A stretch of 22,588 bases of DNA, taken from a virus. Every line of letters starts with the position of its first letter. The first letter of the stretch is position 1. The stretch lies in IMG/VR virus record IMGVR_UViG_3300020473_001411, positions 1 through 22,588 of that record; one strand, 5' to 3'. Shown piece after piece: positions 14,765-20,032 of this stretch. The notes beneath the pieces were generated by a model. That model was not told the origin of the DNA, did not search any database, and saw only the letters and a list, made by a program, of their open reading frames with translations. Position numbers and translations under genes: made by a program.

Positions 14765-15334
14765 TTAGATTAGGTTTTCCTTACGGAGAACTTCCTCTAC
14801 GAATGTTGGCAATTCAATATCCGTTCTGATATTTAGTTCTAACAACTGGTCATTAATTGACGCCTTTCTTCGGCGCAATTCTTTGACCTTATCTCCCCAA
14901 TGATCCCTGTCCTCTTTACTGATTACAGAAACTTCCATTTCCATGTAACCATCGTATTCAGGATTGTCAACACGAGCAAGTTTACGCTCACGTTTCTTCT
15001 CAAGAATCTCATCCTTCTCACGAGCAGATTGTTGGATGATGAACCTTTGGATGGTAATGATTGCTGAGTCAGTAGAAGCCAACTCAGTTAATAAATCAGA
15101 TACACCACACTCTGCATTTGCAGCCGATACCAGTTGACGAATCGTAAAACGAACATTCACCATATCCAACTTGCCACGAATCTCGTCAAAGTAACGAGTT
15201 TGCACATTGTTGATTTCTGGTTTCCACATAACAGTATTCAAAACATCAACTTCACGTTGAGTTTTAGTTGAGGATTTTACTGCCTCTGCAAGTGCTTCTT
15301 GAAGGGCGTTTGCTTTACGTAATGAAACTTTCAT
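14765..15334 (-). CDS. Coiled-coil protein, DIP1984-like (189 aa)
   Basis: This 189-aa protein is mostly helical and charged. It begins MKVSLRKANALQEALAEAVK; the middle has a long helix (DEILEKKRERKLARV), and the end reads VKELRRRKASINDQLLELNI followed by RTDIELP. The two-helix layout, with SDLLTELASTDSAI in the middle and INDQLLELNIRTDIELP at the end, loosely resembles the bacterial DIP1984 (tropomyosin-like) family. That resemblance is from memory of the pattern and is weak. A strong Shine-Dalgarno (AAGGAGATACC) precedes the ATG and starts at the stop codon of the 59-aa gene upstream. The role in the phage is unknown. Confidence 0.65.
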   Translation of the reverse strand: MKVSLRKANALQEALAEAVKSSTKTQREVDVLNTVMWKPEINNVQTRYFDEIRGKLDMVNVRFTIRQLVSAANAECGVSDLLTELASTDSAIITIQRFIIQQSAREKDEILEKKRERKLARVDNPEYDGYMEMEVSVISKEDRDHWGDKVKELRRRKASINDQLLELNIRTDIELPTFVEEVLRKENLI

Positions 15335-15343
15335 GGTATCTCC

Positions 15344-15523
15344 TTATTCTGTGTGTGTCTTTGTATATTCTTTGATATGATTTTTTGCTTCTTGTTCTGT
15401 TTTAAAGAATGTTCCACTCATTTCAAGACCATCTTCAAACAATCGTACACAATATTGTCCAGAAGTTTTTGATCCAAATACTCTATCTTCTGGTTCTAGG
15501 ACTTCAAGTGTCGCTGTTTTCAT
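15344..15523 (-). CDS. Small protein, MKTAT paralogue B (59 aa)
   Basis: This 59-aa protein begins MKTATLEVLEPEDRVFGSKT and contains GTFFKTEQEAKNHIKEYTK. It appears to be a paralogue of the gene just upstream (15520..15741): both begin MKTAT followed by L/I-E, the first 15 bases are the same, and both have F-x-T-x-x-E-A followed by a helix. The layout suggests a small beta-beta-beta-alpha fold. It overlaps the upstream gene by 4 nt. The function is unknown. Confidence 0.65.
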   Translation of the reverse strand: MKTATLEVLEPEDRVFGSKTSGQYCVRLFEDGLEMSGTFFKTEQEAKNHIKEYTKTHTE

Positions 15524-15741
15524 AACATTCTCAATTCTGAATAATTATTCAAATATTCTGGTGCATATGAATAAATTTCACAAGACCTTATTGGATTGTC
15601 CTCTTCATAAATTGTTAAATACTCCCAGGCTTCCATTCTTGTGTGAAAATATCTTAAAGGTAATATATTACCATCTGTAGCGACTACTTTATAACGTAGT
15701 TGATCGCCATTATCTTCAATTTCAATTGTCGCTGTTTTCAT
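15520..15741 (-). CDS. Small protein, MKTAT paralogue A (73 aa)
   Basis: The preferred start is ATG at 15741 (MKTATIEIEDNGDQLRYKVV), because the matching paralogue downstream begins the same way; an in-frame ATG at 15768 would add nine residues lying within the upstream gene. The pattern YFHTRMEAWEYLTIYEEDN parallels FFKTEQEAKNHIKEYTK in the neighbour. The C-terminus is extended (SCEIYSYAPEYLNNYS). It overlaps the end of the Cys-rich gene upstream by 20 nt. No named family is recognised. Confidence 0.65.
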   Translation of the reverse strand: MKTATIEIEDNGDQLRYKVVATDGNILPLRYFHTRMEAWEYLTIYEEDNPIRSCEIYSYAPEYLNNYSELRML

Positions 15742-15922
15742 CTTTATATCTTTCACTGTCCCATGCATTGGGAAAATCTAAACTTTGTGATTCTATCTCA
15801 CATTTACTGGAACACGCATATGCGTGATCTATATCTAAATTCCAAATGTGGCTGATGTCAAACCCACCTTCACTAAATGACTCATGACAAATAGAGCAGT
15901 GTTTGACATCAGGCCATCCCAT
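15722..15922 (-). CDS. Zinc-binding-like small protein (66 aa)
   Basis: Start at 15922 (MGWPDVKHCSICHESFSEGG) is chosen because AGGAG lies 8 nt before it and the ATG overlaps the TAA of the upstream gene (TAATG). An earlier in-frame ATG at 15940 lies inside that gene. CxxCHxSF near the N-terminus and the later HAYACSSKCEIES provide two Cys pairs that could bind one zinc ion. The protein is acidic at its end. It probably binds a nucleic acid or protein partner, but no family is recognised. Confidence 0.7.
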   Translation of the reverse strand: MGWPDVKHCSICHESFSEGGFDISHIWNLDIDHAYACSSKCEIESQSLDFPNAWDSERYKDENSDN

Positions 15923-16314
15923 TATAACGCTCCTGTCCAACGAACTCGAGCAAACCTCTTATCTACTGAATCAAAGATGTTTCCTCTTGCAAAGTTCCTC
16001 GCAGGAGTTTTCCAACCAGCAGGTTTCAGAATGTCACCATACTGAAACTTCTTATCGTTAGTGCAAGCAACAACAAATGCACAAACTGAATTGTTTGCAA
16101 TAACCTTGACATATTTCTTACCCATGTAATAGGTAAGTGAAGCGTGATACTCGTTACACATTCGCTTCTTGATTGGGTCATCGGTTTTCATCCACTCACG
16201 ATAACTGTCATTCATATGGTCAATCATCATATCCATATGTTCAACAAACTTTTCTACCATCTCACCACTTGGATAAGATTTATCAATGATATCTTCGTAA
16301 GTCAAATCACTCAT
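15922..16314 (-). CDS. Unknown 130-aa phage protein
   Basis: It begins MSDLTYEDIIDKSYPSGEMV, has a helical Met/His-rich region (KFVEHMDMMIDHMNDSYREW) and ends FDSVDKRFARVRWTGAL. The second half (KVIANNSVCAFVVACTNDKK, then FQYGDILKPAGWKTPA) looks like a small beta domain. The ATG overlaps the TGA of the 45-aa gene upstream (ATGA), and the TAA overlaps the next ATG, so it is coupled in an operon from the promoter at 16490. No family is recognised. Confidence 0.7.
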   Translation of the reverse strand: MSDLTYEDIIDKSYPSGEMVEKFVEHMDMMIDHMNDSYREWMKTDDPIKKRMCNEYHASLTYYMGKKYVKVIANNSVCAFVVACTNDKKFQYGDILKPAGWKTPARNFARGNIFDSVDKRFARVRWTGAL

Positions 16315-16448
16315 ATTACCTCATTTGCATAATGGTCAAACAATTCTTCTTCCGCTTCCTCAATTGACATAGCAAAGTCAATCATGGACCTAATAGCGTC
16401 TTCATCTTCAAAGTCAACCATGACTTCACTTTCTCTCTCTTCACTCAT
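16311..16448 (-). CDS. Very acidic small protein (45 aa)
   Basis: This 45-aa protein begins MSEERESEVMVDFEDEDAIR and ends EAEEELFDHYANEVI. About a third of its residues are Asp or Glu. It is the first gene after the strongest promoter of the window (16490..16518), so it is probably made early and abundantly. There is no clear Shine-Dalgarno; ATTGATT precedes the ATG, as at the VWA gene. Small acidic early proteins of phages often mimic DNA or bind host polymerase, but nothing here shows that. Its stop overlaps the next start (ATGA). Confidence 0.65.
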   Translation of the reverse strand: MSEERESEVMVDFEDEDAIRSMIDFAMSIEEAEEELFDHYANEVI

Positions 16449-16489
16449 AATCAATTTTTACTAGAGGTTATAATCATCATCACATTTAT

Positions 16490-16518
16490 ACTATATCAAA
16501 TTGACAACCACTTGTCAA
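16490..16518 (-). promoter_or_regulatory. Sigma70-type promoter for the 16.4-14.8 kb operon
   Basis: TTGACA (16518-16513), 17 nt, TATAGT (16495-16490), preceded by AAAAAAC. The start region ATAAATGTGATGATG shares TGTGATGATG exactly with the promoter at 11750. It lies between the 72-codon gene upstream and the 45-aa gene it drives. Confidence 0.92.
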
Positions 16519-16527
16519 GTTTTTTTA

Positions 16528-16749
16528 TCAAATCTTCTCGTGTTTTCTCTCTTGTAAGGTTTGTTCATTATAATACTTACGTGGATTTCCGCACATATGA
16601 CAACTACACCATTTCGGTGAATGTGACCTCATACCAATTGTTCTGGAATCCCATTCGCCACTGTCATCTGGCCACCAATTGTAATACTCTCTAACTACCT
16701 TTTTCTTTTTTCTAACTTCTTGTTTCCTACGCCAAGCCTTATTTCTCAA
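16528..16749 (-). CDS. Zinc-finger-like small basic protein with TTG start (73 aa)
   Basis: The gene starts at TTG (16749), preceded by a perfect Shine-Dalgarno (AGGAGGA, 4 nt away) and an in-frame stop further upstream. No early ATG exists in this frame, so TTG is the likely start. The N-terminus is very basic (MRNKAWRRKQEVRKKKKVVR). The core WCSCHMCGNPRKYYNEQTL holds CxCxxC, a motif seen in many small phage and bacterial proteins next to a basic helix. It may bind zinc and nucleic acid. The function is unknown. Confidence 0.7.
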   Translation of the reverse strand: MRNKAWRRKQEVRKKKKVVREYYNWWPDDSGEWDSRTIGMRSHSPKWCSCHMCGNPRKYYNEQTLQERKHEKI

Positions 16750-16761
16750 TTGGTCCTCCTA

Positions 16762-16965
16762 TTATGCGATTTCTTCTGTGAGGTGAGCAATCGGGGTTTC
16801 TTCCCCTGTGAAAAGGTCCACTTCCCTAGCACAACGAACTTCCACCCATTCGCCAGTGTGGTCCTTGAAAGTTTTGACTCCGTAACGAGTCATCCACTCC
16901 AACCCAGCCTTCATTGACTCTAAACCAGTTTCGTACTCAACAAATTCTTTTTTTACCATTCCCAT
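16762..16965 (-). CDS. Unknown 67-aa phage protein
   Basis: It begins MGMVKKEFVEYETGLESMKA and ends FTGEETPIAHLTEEIA. The N-terminal part is helical and amphipathic; the second part (HTGEWVEVRCAREVDLF) alternates like short beta strands. CGGAGAATACT precedes the ATG at 16965. It lies 12 nt after the 92-aa gene and 12 nt before the TTG-start gene, in the operon driven from 17297. No family is recognised. Confidence 0.65.
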   Translation of the reverse strand: MGMVKKEFVEYETGLESMKAGLEWMTRYGVKTFKDHTGEWVEVRCAREVDLFTGEETPIAHLTEEIA

Positions 16966-16977
16966 AGTATTCTCCGA

Positions 16978-17256
16978 TTAAGAAAACAAAGAAAAACATT
17001 CACGTTCAGTCAAGGACCAGTTGTCCAGATCATTCGCTTCACGCAGATCAGACCACTCACACCACTCAATTGATCCGTCACGATCATAATGAACCATGTA
17101 ATCATACTCACCATCTCCATTCAGAGATCGCTTTGTGACTTCACCGACCAGATCATTTAAGGCATGAACCACAACCATATCACCGACTTCCCATCGAGTT
17201 CTGTATGTCTCTTCTGCATTCTCAATTATCTCGTCTGAACTAATCACGTATGTCAT
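16978..17256 (-). CDS. Unknown acidic phage protein (92 aa)
   Basis: Start at 17256 (MTYVISSDEIIENAEETYRT) is chosen because GGAG lies 8 nt before it. The longer in-frame start at 17286 would fall within a few bases of the predicted transcription start. The middle (RWEVGDMVVVHALNDLVGEV, then YDYMVHYDRDGSIEWCEWSD) resembles a small SH3- or Tudor-like beta barrel: a turn-rich VGDxVxVxxxxxxxGxV start, then an aromatic strand pair. This is a fold guess only. It is the first gene behind the promoter at 17297..17325. Confidence 0.65.
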   Translation of the reverse strand: MTYVISSDEIIENAEETYRTRWEVGDMVVVHALNDLVGEVTKRSLNGDGEYDYMVHYDRDGSIEWCEWSDLREANDLDNWSLTERECFSLFS

Positions 17257-17296
17257 ATCGAATCTCCGAAAGGGTTTCTCAATCACTCACAAGTAT

Positions 17297-17325
17297 ATAA
17301 TACCAAATCGGAGACAGAATGTCAA
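17297..17325 (-). promoter_or_regulatory. Sigma70-type promoter for the 17.2-16.5 kb genes
   Basis: TTGACA (17325-17320), 17 nt, TATTAT (17302-17297), preceded by an A-tract (AAAAAAATT). The start region ATACTTGTGAGTGATTG shares TGTGA with the other family members. Confidence 0.9.
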
Positions 17326-17332
17326 ATTTTTT

Positions 17333-17581
17333 TCAATTTTTTTTACCGACTTGCCAGTAATGTTTCAAAAAAGAATCAAACTGACTCTGAAGTGATTTTA
17401 TTCTTATCTCATTGAAGTCAATCGGGTCACTCTTTGGAAGTGTTGATTGAAAGAAGATCCAACCAGCTGCAATAAGAAACATACCGATTAGAAGTTGTGT
17501 GTAGGGTTGAACCATCCATATGCCCAGGATGAGACAAATAGTGGACATCACCCATTTGAAGGTATTACTTAACGATTCCAT
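17333..17581 (-). CDS. Small membrane protein, two segments (82 aa)
   Basis: It begins MESLSNTFKWVMSTICLILG. Two hydrophobic stretches (about residues 10-25 and 28-45: VMSTICLILGIWMV and LLIGMFLIAAGWIFF) are joined by a short PYTQ turn, giving a hairpin in the inner membrane. The C-terminal half is soluble and charged (SDPIDFNEIRIKSLQSQFDS). AAAGGAAAAAC precedes the ATG. It is the last gene before a strong promoter and appears to close the accessory operon. No family is recognised. Confidence 0.65.
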   Translation of the reverse strand: MESLSNTFKWVMSTICLILGIWMVQPYTQLLIGMFLIAAGWIFFQSTLPKSDPIDFNEIRIKSLQSQFDSFLKHYWQVGKKN

Positions 17582-17592
17582 GTTTTTCCTTT

Positions 17593-17844
17593 CTATTCAT
17601 CTTTAAGAGGTTTTGCTTTGGTTACACCATCGCTTGTTTTTGGTGGGGATGGTTTTGATTCTGGTTTCTTTGTACCATAACCATCTTTGTACCACCCACC
17701 ACCTTTCAATTCAAAACTTGACAAACTGATAATTTTCTTTGCCGTGTTATTACAAACAGGACATTTAATTTCATCAACGTCATGTCTTTGAATTTGTTCT
17801 TCAATATTTGTGCAAACGTCACACTTGTATTCGTAAATAGGCAT
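17593..17844 (-). CDS. FmdB-like zinc ribbon protein (83 aa)
   Basis: The start MPIYEYKCDVCTNIEEQIQR, followed by EIKCPVCNNTAKKIIS, matches the FmdB/CxxC_CxxC_SSSS family: MPxYEYxCxxC, then CPxC about 18 residues on, then a K-x-x-S tail. The two CxxC pairs (cysteines at residues 8, 11, 28, 31) form a zinc ribbon. The family is regulatory by name, but its biochemical role is not established. The Pro/Lys-rich C-terminus (KPESKPSPPKTSDGVTKAKP) is likely disordered. The ATG follows the upstream stop by 1 nt (TAGTATG) and no Shine-Dalgarno is seen, so translation is probably coupled. Confidence 0.85.
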   Translation of the reverse strand: MPIYEYKCDVCTNIEEQIQRHDVDEIKCPVCNNTAKKIISLSSFELKGGGWYKDGYGTKKPESKPSPPKTSDGVTKAKPLKDE

Positions 17845-17845
17845 A

Positions 17846-17998
17846 CTATTTTTTGTATATTTTTAACAAGAGTGGATTTTCTCTATATCGTTTTTGTGTC
17901 CATCTCCATACATTATAACATTTACGATGACAAAACTTTTCATTTCGTCCTTTGATGGGACTCCAACAATTCATACAATCTTTAGTGCTTTTAGACAT
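17846..17998 (-). CDS. Cys-rich zinc-finger-like peptide (50 aa)
   Basis: This 50-aa protein begins MSKSTKDCMNCWSPIKGRNE and continues KFCHRKCYNVWRWTQKRYRE. CxxC and CxxxC, 12 residues apart, form a likely zinc site, followed by a basic aromatic helix. The pattern resembles small treble-clef or MYND-like fingers in phages. It overlaps the end of the 58-aa gene upstream by 8 nt and precedes the FmdB-like gene by 1 nt. The function is unknown; nucleic acid or protein binding is likely. Confidence 0.65.
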   Translation of the reverse strand: MSKSTKDCMNCWSPIKGRNEKFCHRKCYNVWRWTQKRYRENPLLLKIYKK

Positions 17999-18167
17999 GA
18001 GGTTCCGTGTGTCCATGAGATTGTTCAGGTTTCACGTTGTCAGTATGACATTTGTTATGTTGAATATTTTTTTTAGGCCAGATTGCTGCATAGGCCATCG
18101 CAGTGAGTGAAATTACCGTTACGATGACCATAGCTACAAACATCATCATGAATATCATTTTGACCAT
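17991..18167 (-). CDS. Single-span membrane peptide with His-rich tail (58 aa)
   Basis: It begins MVKMIFMMMFVAMVIVTVIS, a Met-rich hydrophobic helix reaching about residue 30, then a polar tail with five His and one Cys (IQHNKCHTDNVKPEQSHGHT). The tail could bind a metal ion, but this is a guess. It overlaps the upstream membrane protein by 13 nt and the downstream Cys-rich gene by 8 nt. No family is recognised. Confidence 0.6.
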   Translation of the reverse strand: MVKMIFMMMFVAMVIVTVISLTAMAYAAIWPKKNIQHNKCHTDNVKPEQSHGHTEPHV

Positions 18168-18409
18168 ATAAAAATAGATTTTTCATAAAGAAAAGGAAAA
18201 CGTTCTTTCGCTAAAGAATGTATTCCAATTTGTCTCCAAAACGCAATGCAAACTGCAACAGACCAATGCAATGCCCAAACTCCCAGAAAAAAGGGAGTCA
18301 TAGAGGGCATTACATACATCATTGCAACTGCACCTATCAAATATACTTTACCTGTGGCAAGAATTACCCAAGCAACCTTGTCCCAGATATTGTTCATCTG
18401 TCCTGTCAT
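18155..18409 (-). CDS. Small membrane protein, two segments (84 aa)
   Basis: It begins MTGQMNNIWDKVAWVILATG. Hydrophobic segments lie at about residues 12-32 (VAWVILATGKVYLIGAVAMM) and 38-57 (MTPFFLGVWALHWSVAVCIA). The ATG overlaps the TGA of the 39-aa gene (ATGA). The in-frame ATG at 18397 has a closer AGGA and is also possible. The protein is probably in the inner membrane. No family is recognised; similar small membrane genes are common in the accessory regions of large phages. Confidence 0.6.
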   Translation of the reverse strand: MTGQMNNIWDKVAWVILATGKVYLIGAVAMMYVMPSMTPFFLGVWALHWSVAVCIAFWRQIGIHSLAKERFPFLYEKSIFIWSK

Positions 18410-18525
18410 TTCTTAGGTCCGTACAAAGATTTTGTTACACCGATTAAAAAAATTGCAGAAACCCCAATACCAAAACAAAATATAATTGCACTATTGGGGT
18501 CATTAAAAAAATCAATCAGTCCCAT
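18406..18525 (-). CDS. Single-span membrane peptide (39 aa)
   Basis: This 39-aa protein begins MGLIDFFNDPNSAIIFCFGI and ends LIGVTKSLYGPKK. One hydrophobic helix (residues 13-31) is flanked by an amphipathic N-terminus and a basic C-terminus, so the C-terminus should face the cytoplasm. It overlaps the genes on both sides (14 and 4 nt), which supports it as part of the operon. No function is known. Confidence 0.55.
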   Translation of the reverse strand: MGLIDFFNDPNSAIIFCFGIGVSAIFLIGVTKSLYGPKK

Positions 18526-18700
18526 CTTCCTCTTGCCCTGTTTCAATTACTCTAAATGCTCCCAGAATAGAGGGAACCCAAAGTCCTACATAGATACCAT
18601 AAAGTTTAGCATCTGGACTATCCATAAAGAAGAATAAGTAAATTGACAACGCAAGAGAGAGAACTGTTGCGAGTAAAACATATTGATGAGATTTTTTCAT
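18512..18700 (-). CDS. Small membrane protein, two segments (62 aa)
   Basis: Start at 18700 (MKKSHQYVLLATVLSLALSI) is chosen because AAAGGAAAA directly precedes it; in-frame ATGs at 18712 and 18733 lack a ribosome site. Two hydrophobic segments (YVLLATVLSLALSIYLFFF and KLYGIYVGLWVPSILGAF) are joined by the polar turn MDSPDA. The tail is acidic (ETGQEEDGTD). It belongs to the run of membrane peptides between the peroxiredoxin and FmdB-like genes. The function is unknown. Confidence 0.6.
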   Translation of the reverse strand: MKKSHQYVLLATVLSLALSIYLFFFMDSPDAKLYGIYVGLWVPSILGAFRVIETGQEEDGTD

Positions 18701-18714
18701 TTTTCCTTTCATTA

Positions 18715-18885
18715 TTAAAAAACGTCTGCCCATTGTTTATCAAGAACAAGGTCAAACTGTTTTTGTTTCTCATATTTAGAAATCAAGAATTCCAGCTCTT
18801 CATTACAACCAAGTAAGTAGTCGATTCTTTTTTCGAGTTTAACTATTTTTTGTTTGTCCTGTTTGTGCTGAATTCTTGCTTTCAT
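18715..18885 (-). CDS. Small coiled-coil peptide (56 aa)
   Basis: This 56-aa protein begins MKARIQHKQDKQKIVKLEKR and ends DLVLDKQWADVF. It is a single charged helix with heptad-like spacing (IVKLEKRIDYLLGCNEELEF). Its ATG overlaps the TGA that ends the peroxiredoxin gene (ATGA), so its translation depends on ribosomes that finish that gene, including those that pass the internal UGA. No family is recognised. Confidence 0.6.
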   Translation of the reverse strand: MKARIQHKQDKQKIVKLEKRIDYLLGCNEELEFLISKYEKQKQFDLVLDKQWADVF

Positions 18886-19367
18886 AACGAGTTTAATAGA
18901 TTTTCTGGTTTAGTGATCTCATAGGGATCATCATCAAGTCCCATTTGATTTATGCCGTCTTCACGCCATAATTTTTCTACTTCCATGTCATTGATTACCA
19001 TAGCATATCTCCAACTACGATAACCAAAGTTTTGTGCTGGTTTCCAAACCAACATATTCATGTCTCTGGTGAATTCTCCACTACCATCGGGAATCATCTT
19101 GACATTTTCTATTTCATGTTTTTCTGCCCATGCATTCATCACAAATGAATCGTTGACAGAAAGACAATACACCTCATCTAAACCCTTTGACTTGAAATCG
19201 TCATACAATGCTTCCAGCCCTGGAAGTTGCATCTCGCTTCATATGGGTGTAAATGCTCCTGGCAGAGATACGACCAATGACCTCTTACCAGCAAAATACT
19301 GATGTGCAGTATGAATTTTCCAATCATTATTGACTCTAACTTTCCAGTTAGTATTAGGCACTTTCAT
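18882..19367 (-). CDS. Putative selenocysteine peroxiredoxin (Prx5-like), in-frame UGA at the catalytic site
   Basis: Read through one UGA (19241-19239, codon 43) this is a complete 161-aa Prx5-type peroxiredoxin, which reduces peroxides with thiol donors such as glutaredoxin. The active-site motif PxxxTxxC reads PGAFTPI-U-SEMQLPG, so the UGA takes exactly the place of the peroxidatic Cys. Downstream landmarks are intact: VYCLSVNDSFVMNAWAEKH, MIPDGSGEFTRDM and FGYRSWRYAMVIND with the conserved Arg (117, 120). A SECIS-like hairpin follows the UGA. The start at 19367 (MKVPNTNWKV) has AAGGAGG before it and overlaps the glutaredoxin gene by 14 nt. The gene ends at a normal TGA, so UGA also means stop here. 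Alternatives are a nonsense-mutated Cys gene or a sequencing error; position, hairpin and intact reading frame argue against both. Confidence 0.85.
19203..19232 (-). promoter_or_regulatory. Bacterial SECIS-like hairpin after the UGA
   Basis: On the minus strand, ATGCAA pairs with TTGTAT (one G-U pair), then CTTCCA pairs with TGGAAG, with a 2-nt CA bulge on the 3' side and the tetraloop GGGC. The loop starts 18 nt after the UGA, the same distance as GGUC in the E. coli fdhF SECIS. Two leading G in a short apical loop are the SelB-recognised feature. The leader bases up to the loop are also coding. Confidence 0.7.
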
Positions 19368-19623
19368 CTTCTTCTTCCTCCTTATCAAGAAAGTGTTGTA
19401 ACATACCCTTGTAATCTCCAACAAACTCGCCTTTGATGACGATTTGTGGAACTGATGTTGATTTAGTTTCCTTCATCAACGAACCAAAGAACATCTTGTC
19501 AGCATTGATGACCGAATACTTCAATCCCTTCTCATCAAGATATTCTTTTGCTTTGTCACACCATTGACAATCTGGAATAGATTGGTGACGGATAATGACA
19601 TTTCCTTTTAGGTCTATATTCAT
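19354..19623 (-). CDS. grx: Glutaredoxin
   Basis: This 89-aa protein has the thioredoxin-fold glutaredoxin layout. CQWC (residues 19-22) is the dithiol active site after strand NVIIRHQSIPD. The cis-proline loop is STSVPQIVIKGEFVGDY, and a helix with an acidic tail (LDKEEEEDESA) ends the protein. It reduces disulfides with glutathione and is the usual reductant of Prx5-type peroxiredoxins; in some bacteria the two are one fused protein. Its end overlaps the peroxiredoxin start by 14 nt, and the shared stretch includes the ribosome site AAGGAGG. The likely job is to recycle the selenoperoxiredoxin. T4-like phages also use glutaredoxins with ribonucleotide reductase, which remains possible. Confidence 0.93.
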   Translation of the reverse strand: MNIDLKGNVIIRHQSIPDCQWCDKAKEYLDEKGLKYSVINADKMFFGSLMKETKSTSVPQIVIKGEFVGDYKGMLQHFLDKEEEEDESA

Positions 19624-19632
19624 ATTTTCCTT

Positions 19633-20001
19633 TCAAAACACTTGAAATGCTTCATACTGAGTGCTATTCACTTTTATAGAATTTCTATTTTCTGCAAAAA
19701 TTTCTTTGGGTATTTCATATGCCGCTCCATTATCACAAACCGCAAAAAGAATATCGTAAATAACATCTGTCCCAAATTTTTGAACTGTTCCTGCATTACC
19801 ACCAAGAACACGCAATCCTACATTACCACTTTTTGTCGTTTTAACTTGAACTTTTTGAAGTCCTTTAACATTTTCTATTATTAAGTCATAATCTTGACTA
19901 TCTGTGATTGGTATTGAAACTGTATTTCCTAATTTTGTGTAGTAGGCTATTGCAACTCCAACTCCAGCATCACCTTTTTTCTTACTATTTTTATAATTCA
20001 T
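19633..20001 (-). CDS. PD-(D/E)XK nuclease-like protein
   Basis: This 122-aa protein begins MNYKNSKKKGDAGVGVAIAY, has DSQDYDLIIENVKGLQKVQV with KTT following, and ends NSTQYEAFQVF. The arrangement (helix, YDL at Asp39, then QVKTT at 52-56) fits the PD-(D/E)XK nuclease fold, in the QxK variant known from small phage and homing-type enzymes (PDDEXK_5-like). The usual acidic residue in the first helix (G-E) is replaced by Val here, so activity is uncertain. AGGAAAAT precedes the ATG. It lies between a tRNA pair and the glutaredoxin gene; free-standing nucleases near phage tRNAs are often mobile, but no intron is visible. Confidence 0.65.
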   Translation of the reverse strand: MNYKNSKKKGDAGVGVAIAYYTKLGNTVSIPITDSQDYDLIIENVKGLQKVQVKTTKSGNVGLRVLGGNAGTVQKFGTDVIYDILFAVCDNGAAYEIPKEIFAENRNSIKVNSTQYEAFQVF

Positions 20002-20032
20002 ATTTTCCTATACTGTTTGACAGTCCGTTTTC

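Noticed and set aside
17894-18076. 60-codon plus-strand frame
   Set aside because: Antisense to two overlapping small minus-strand genes with coupled starts; no ribosome site or family features.
18882-19424. Peroxiredoxin as a plain pseudogene split by a stop codon
   Set aside because: The only lesion is UGA at the catalytic Cys codon, with a SECIS-like hairpin at the right distance and no other decay. Not excluded, but less likely than selenocysteine.
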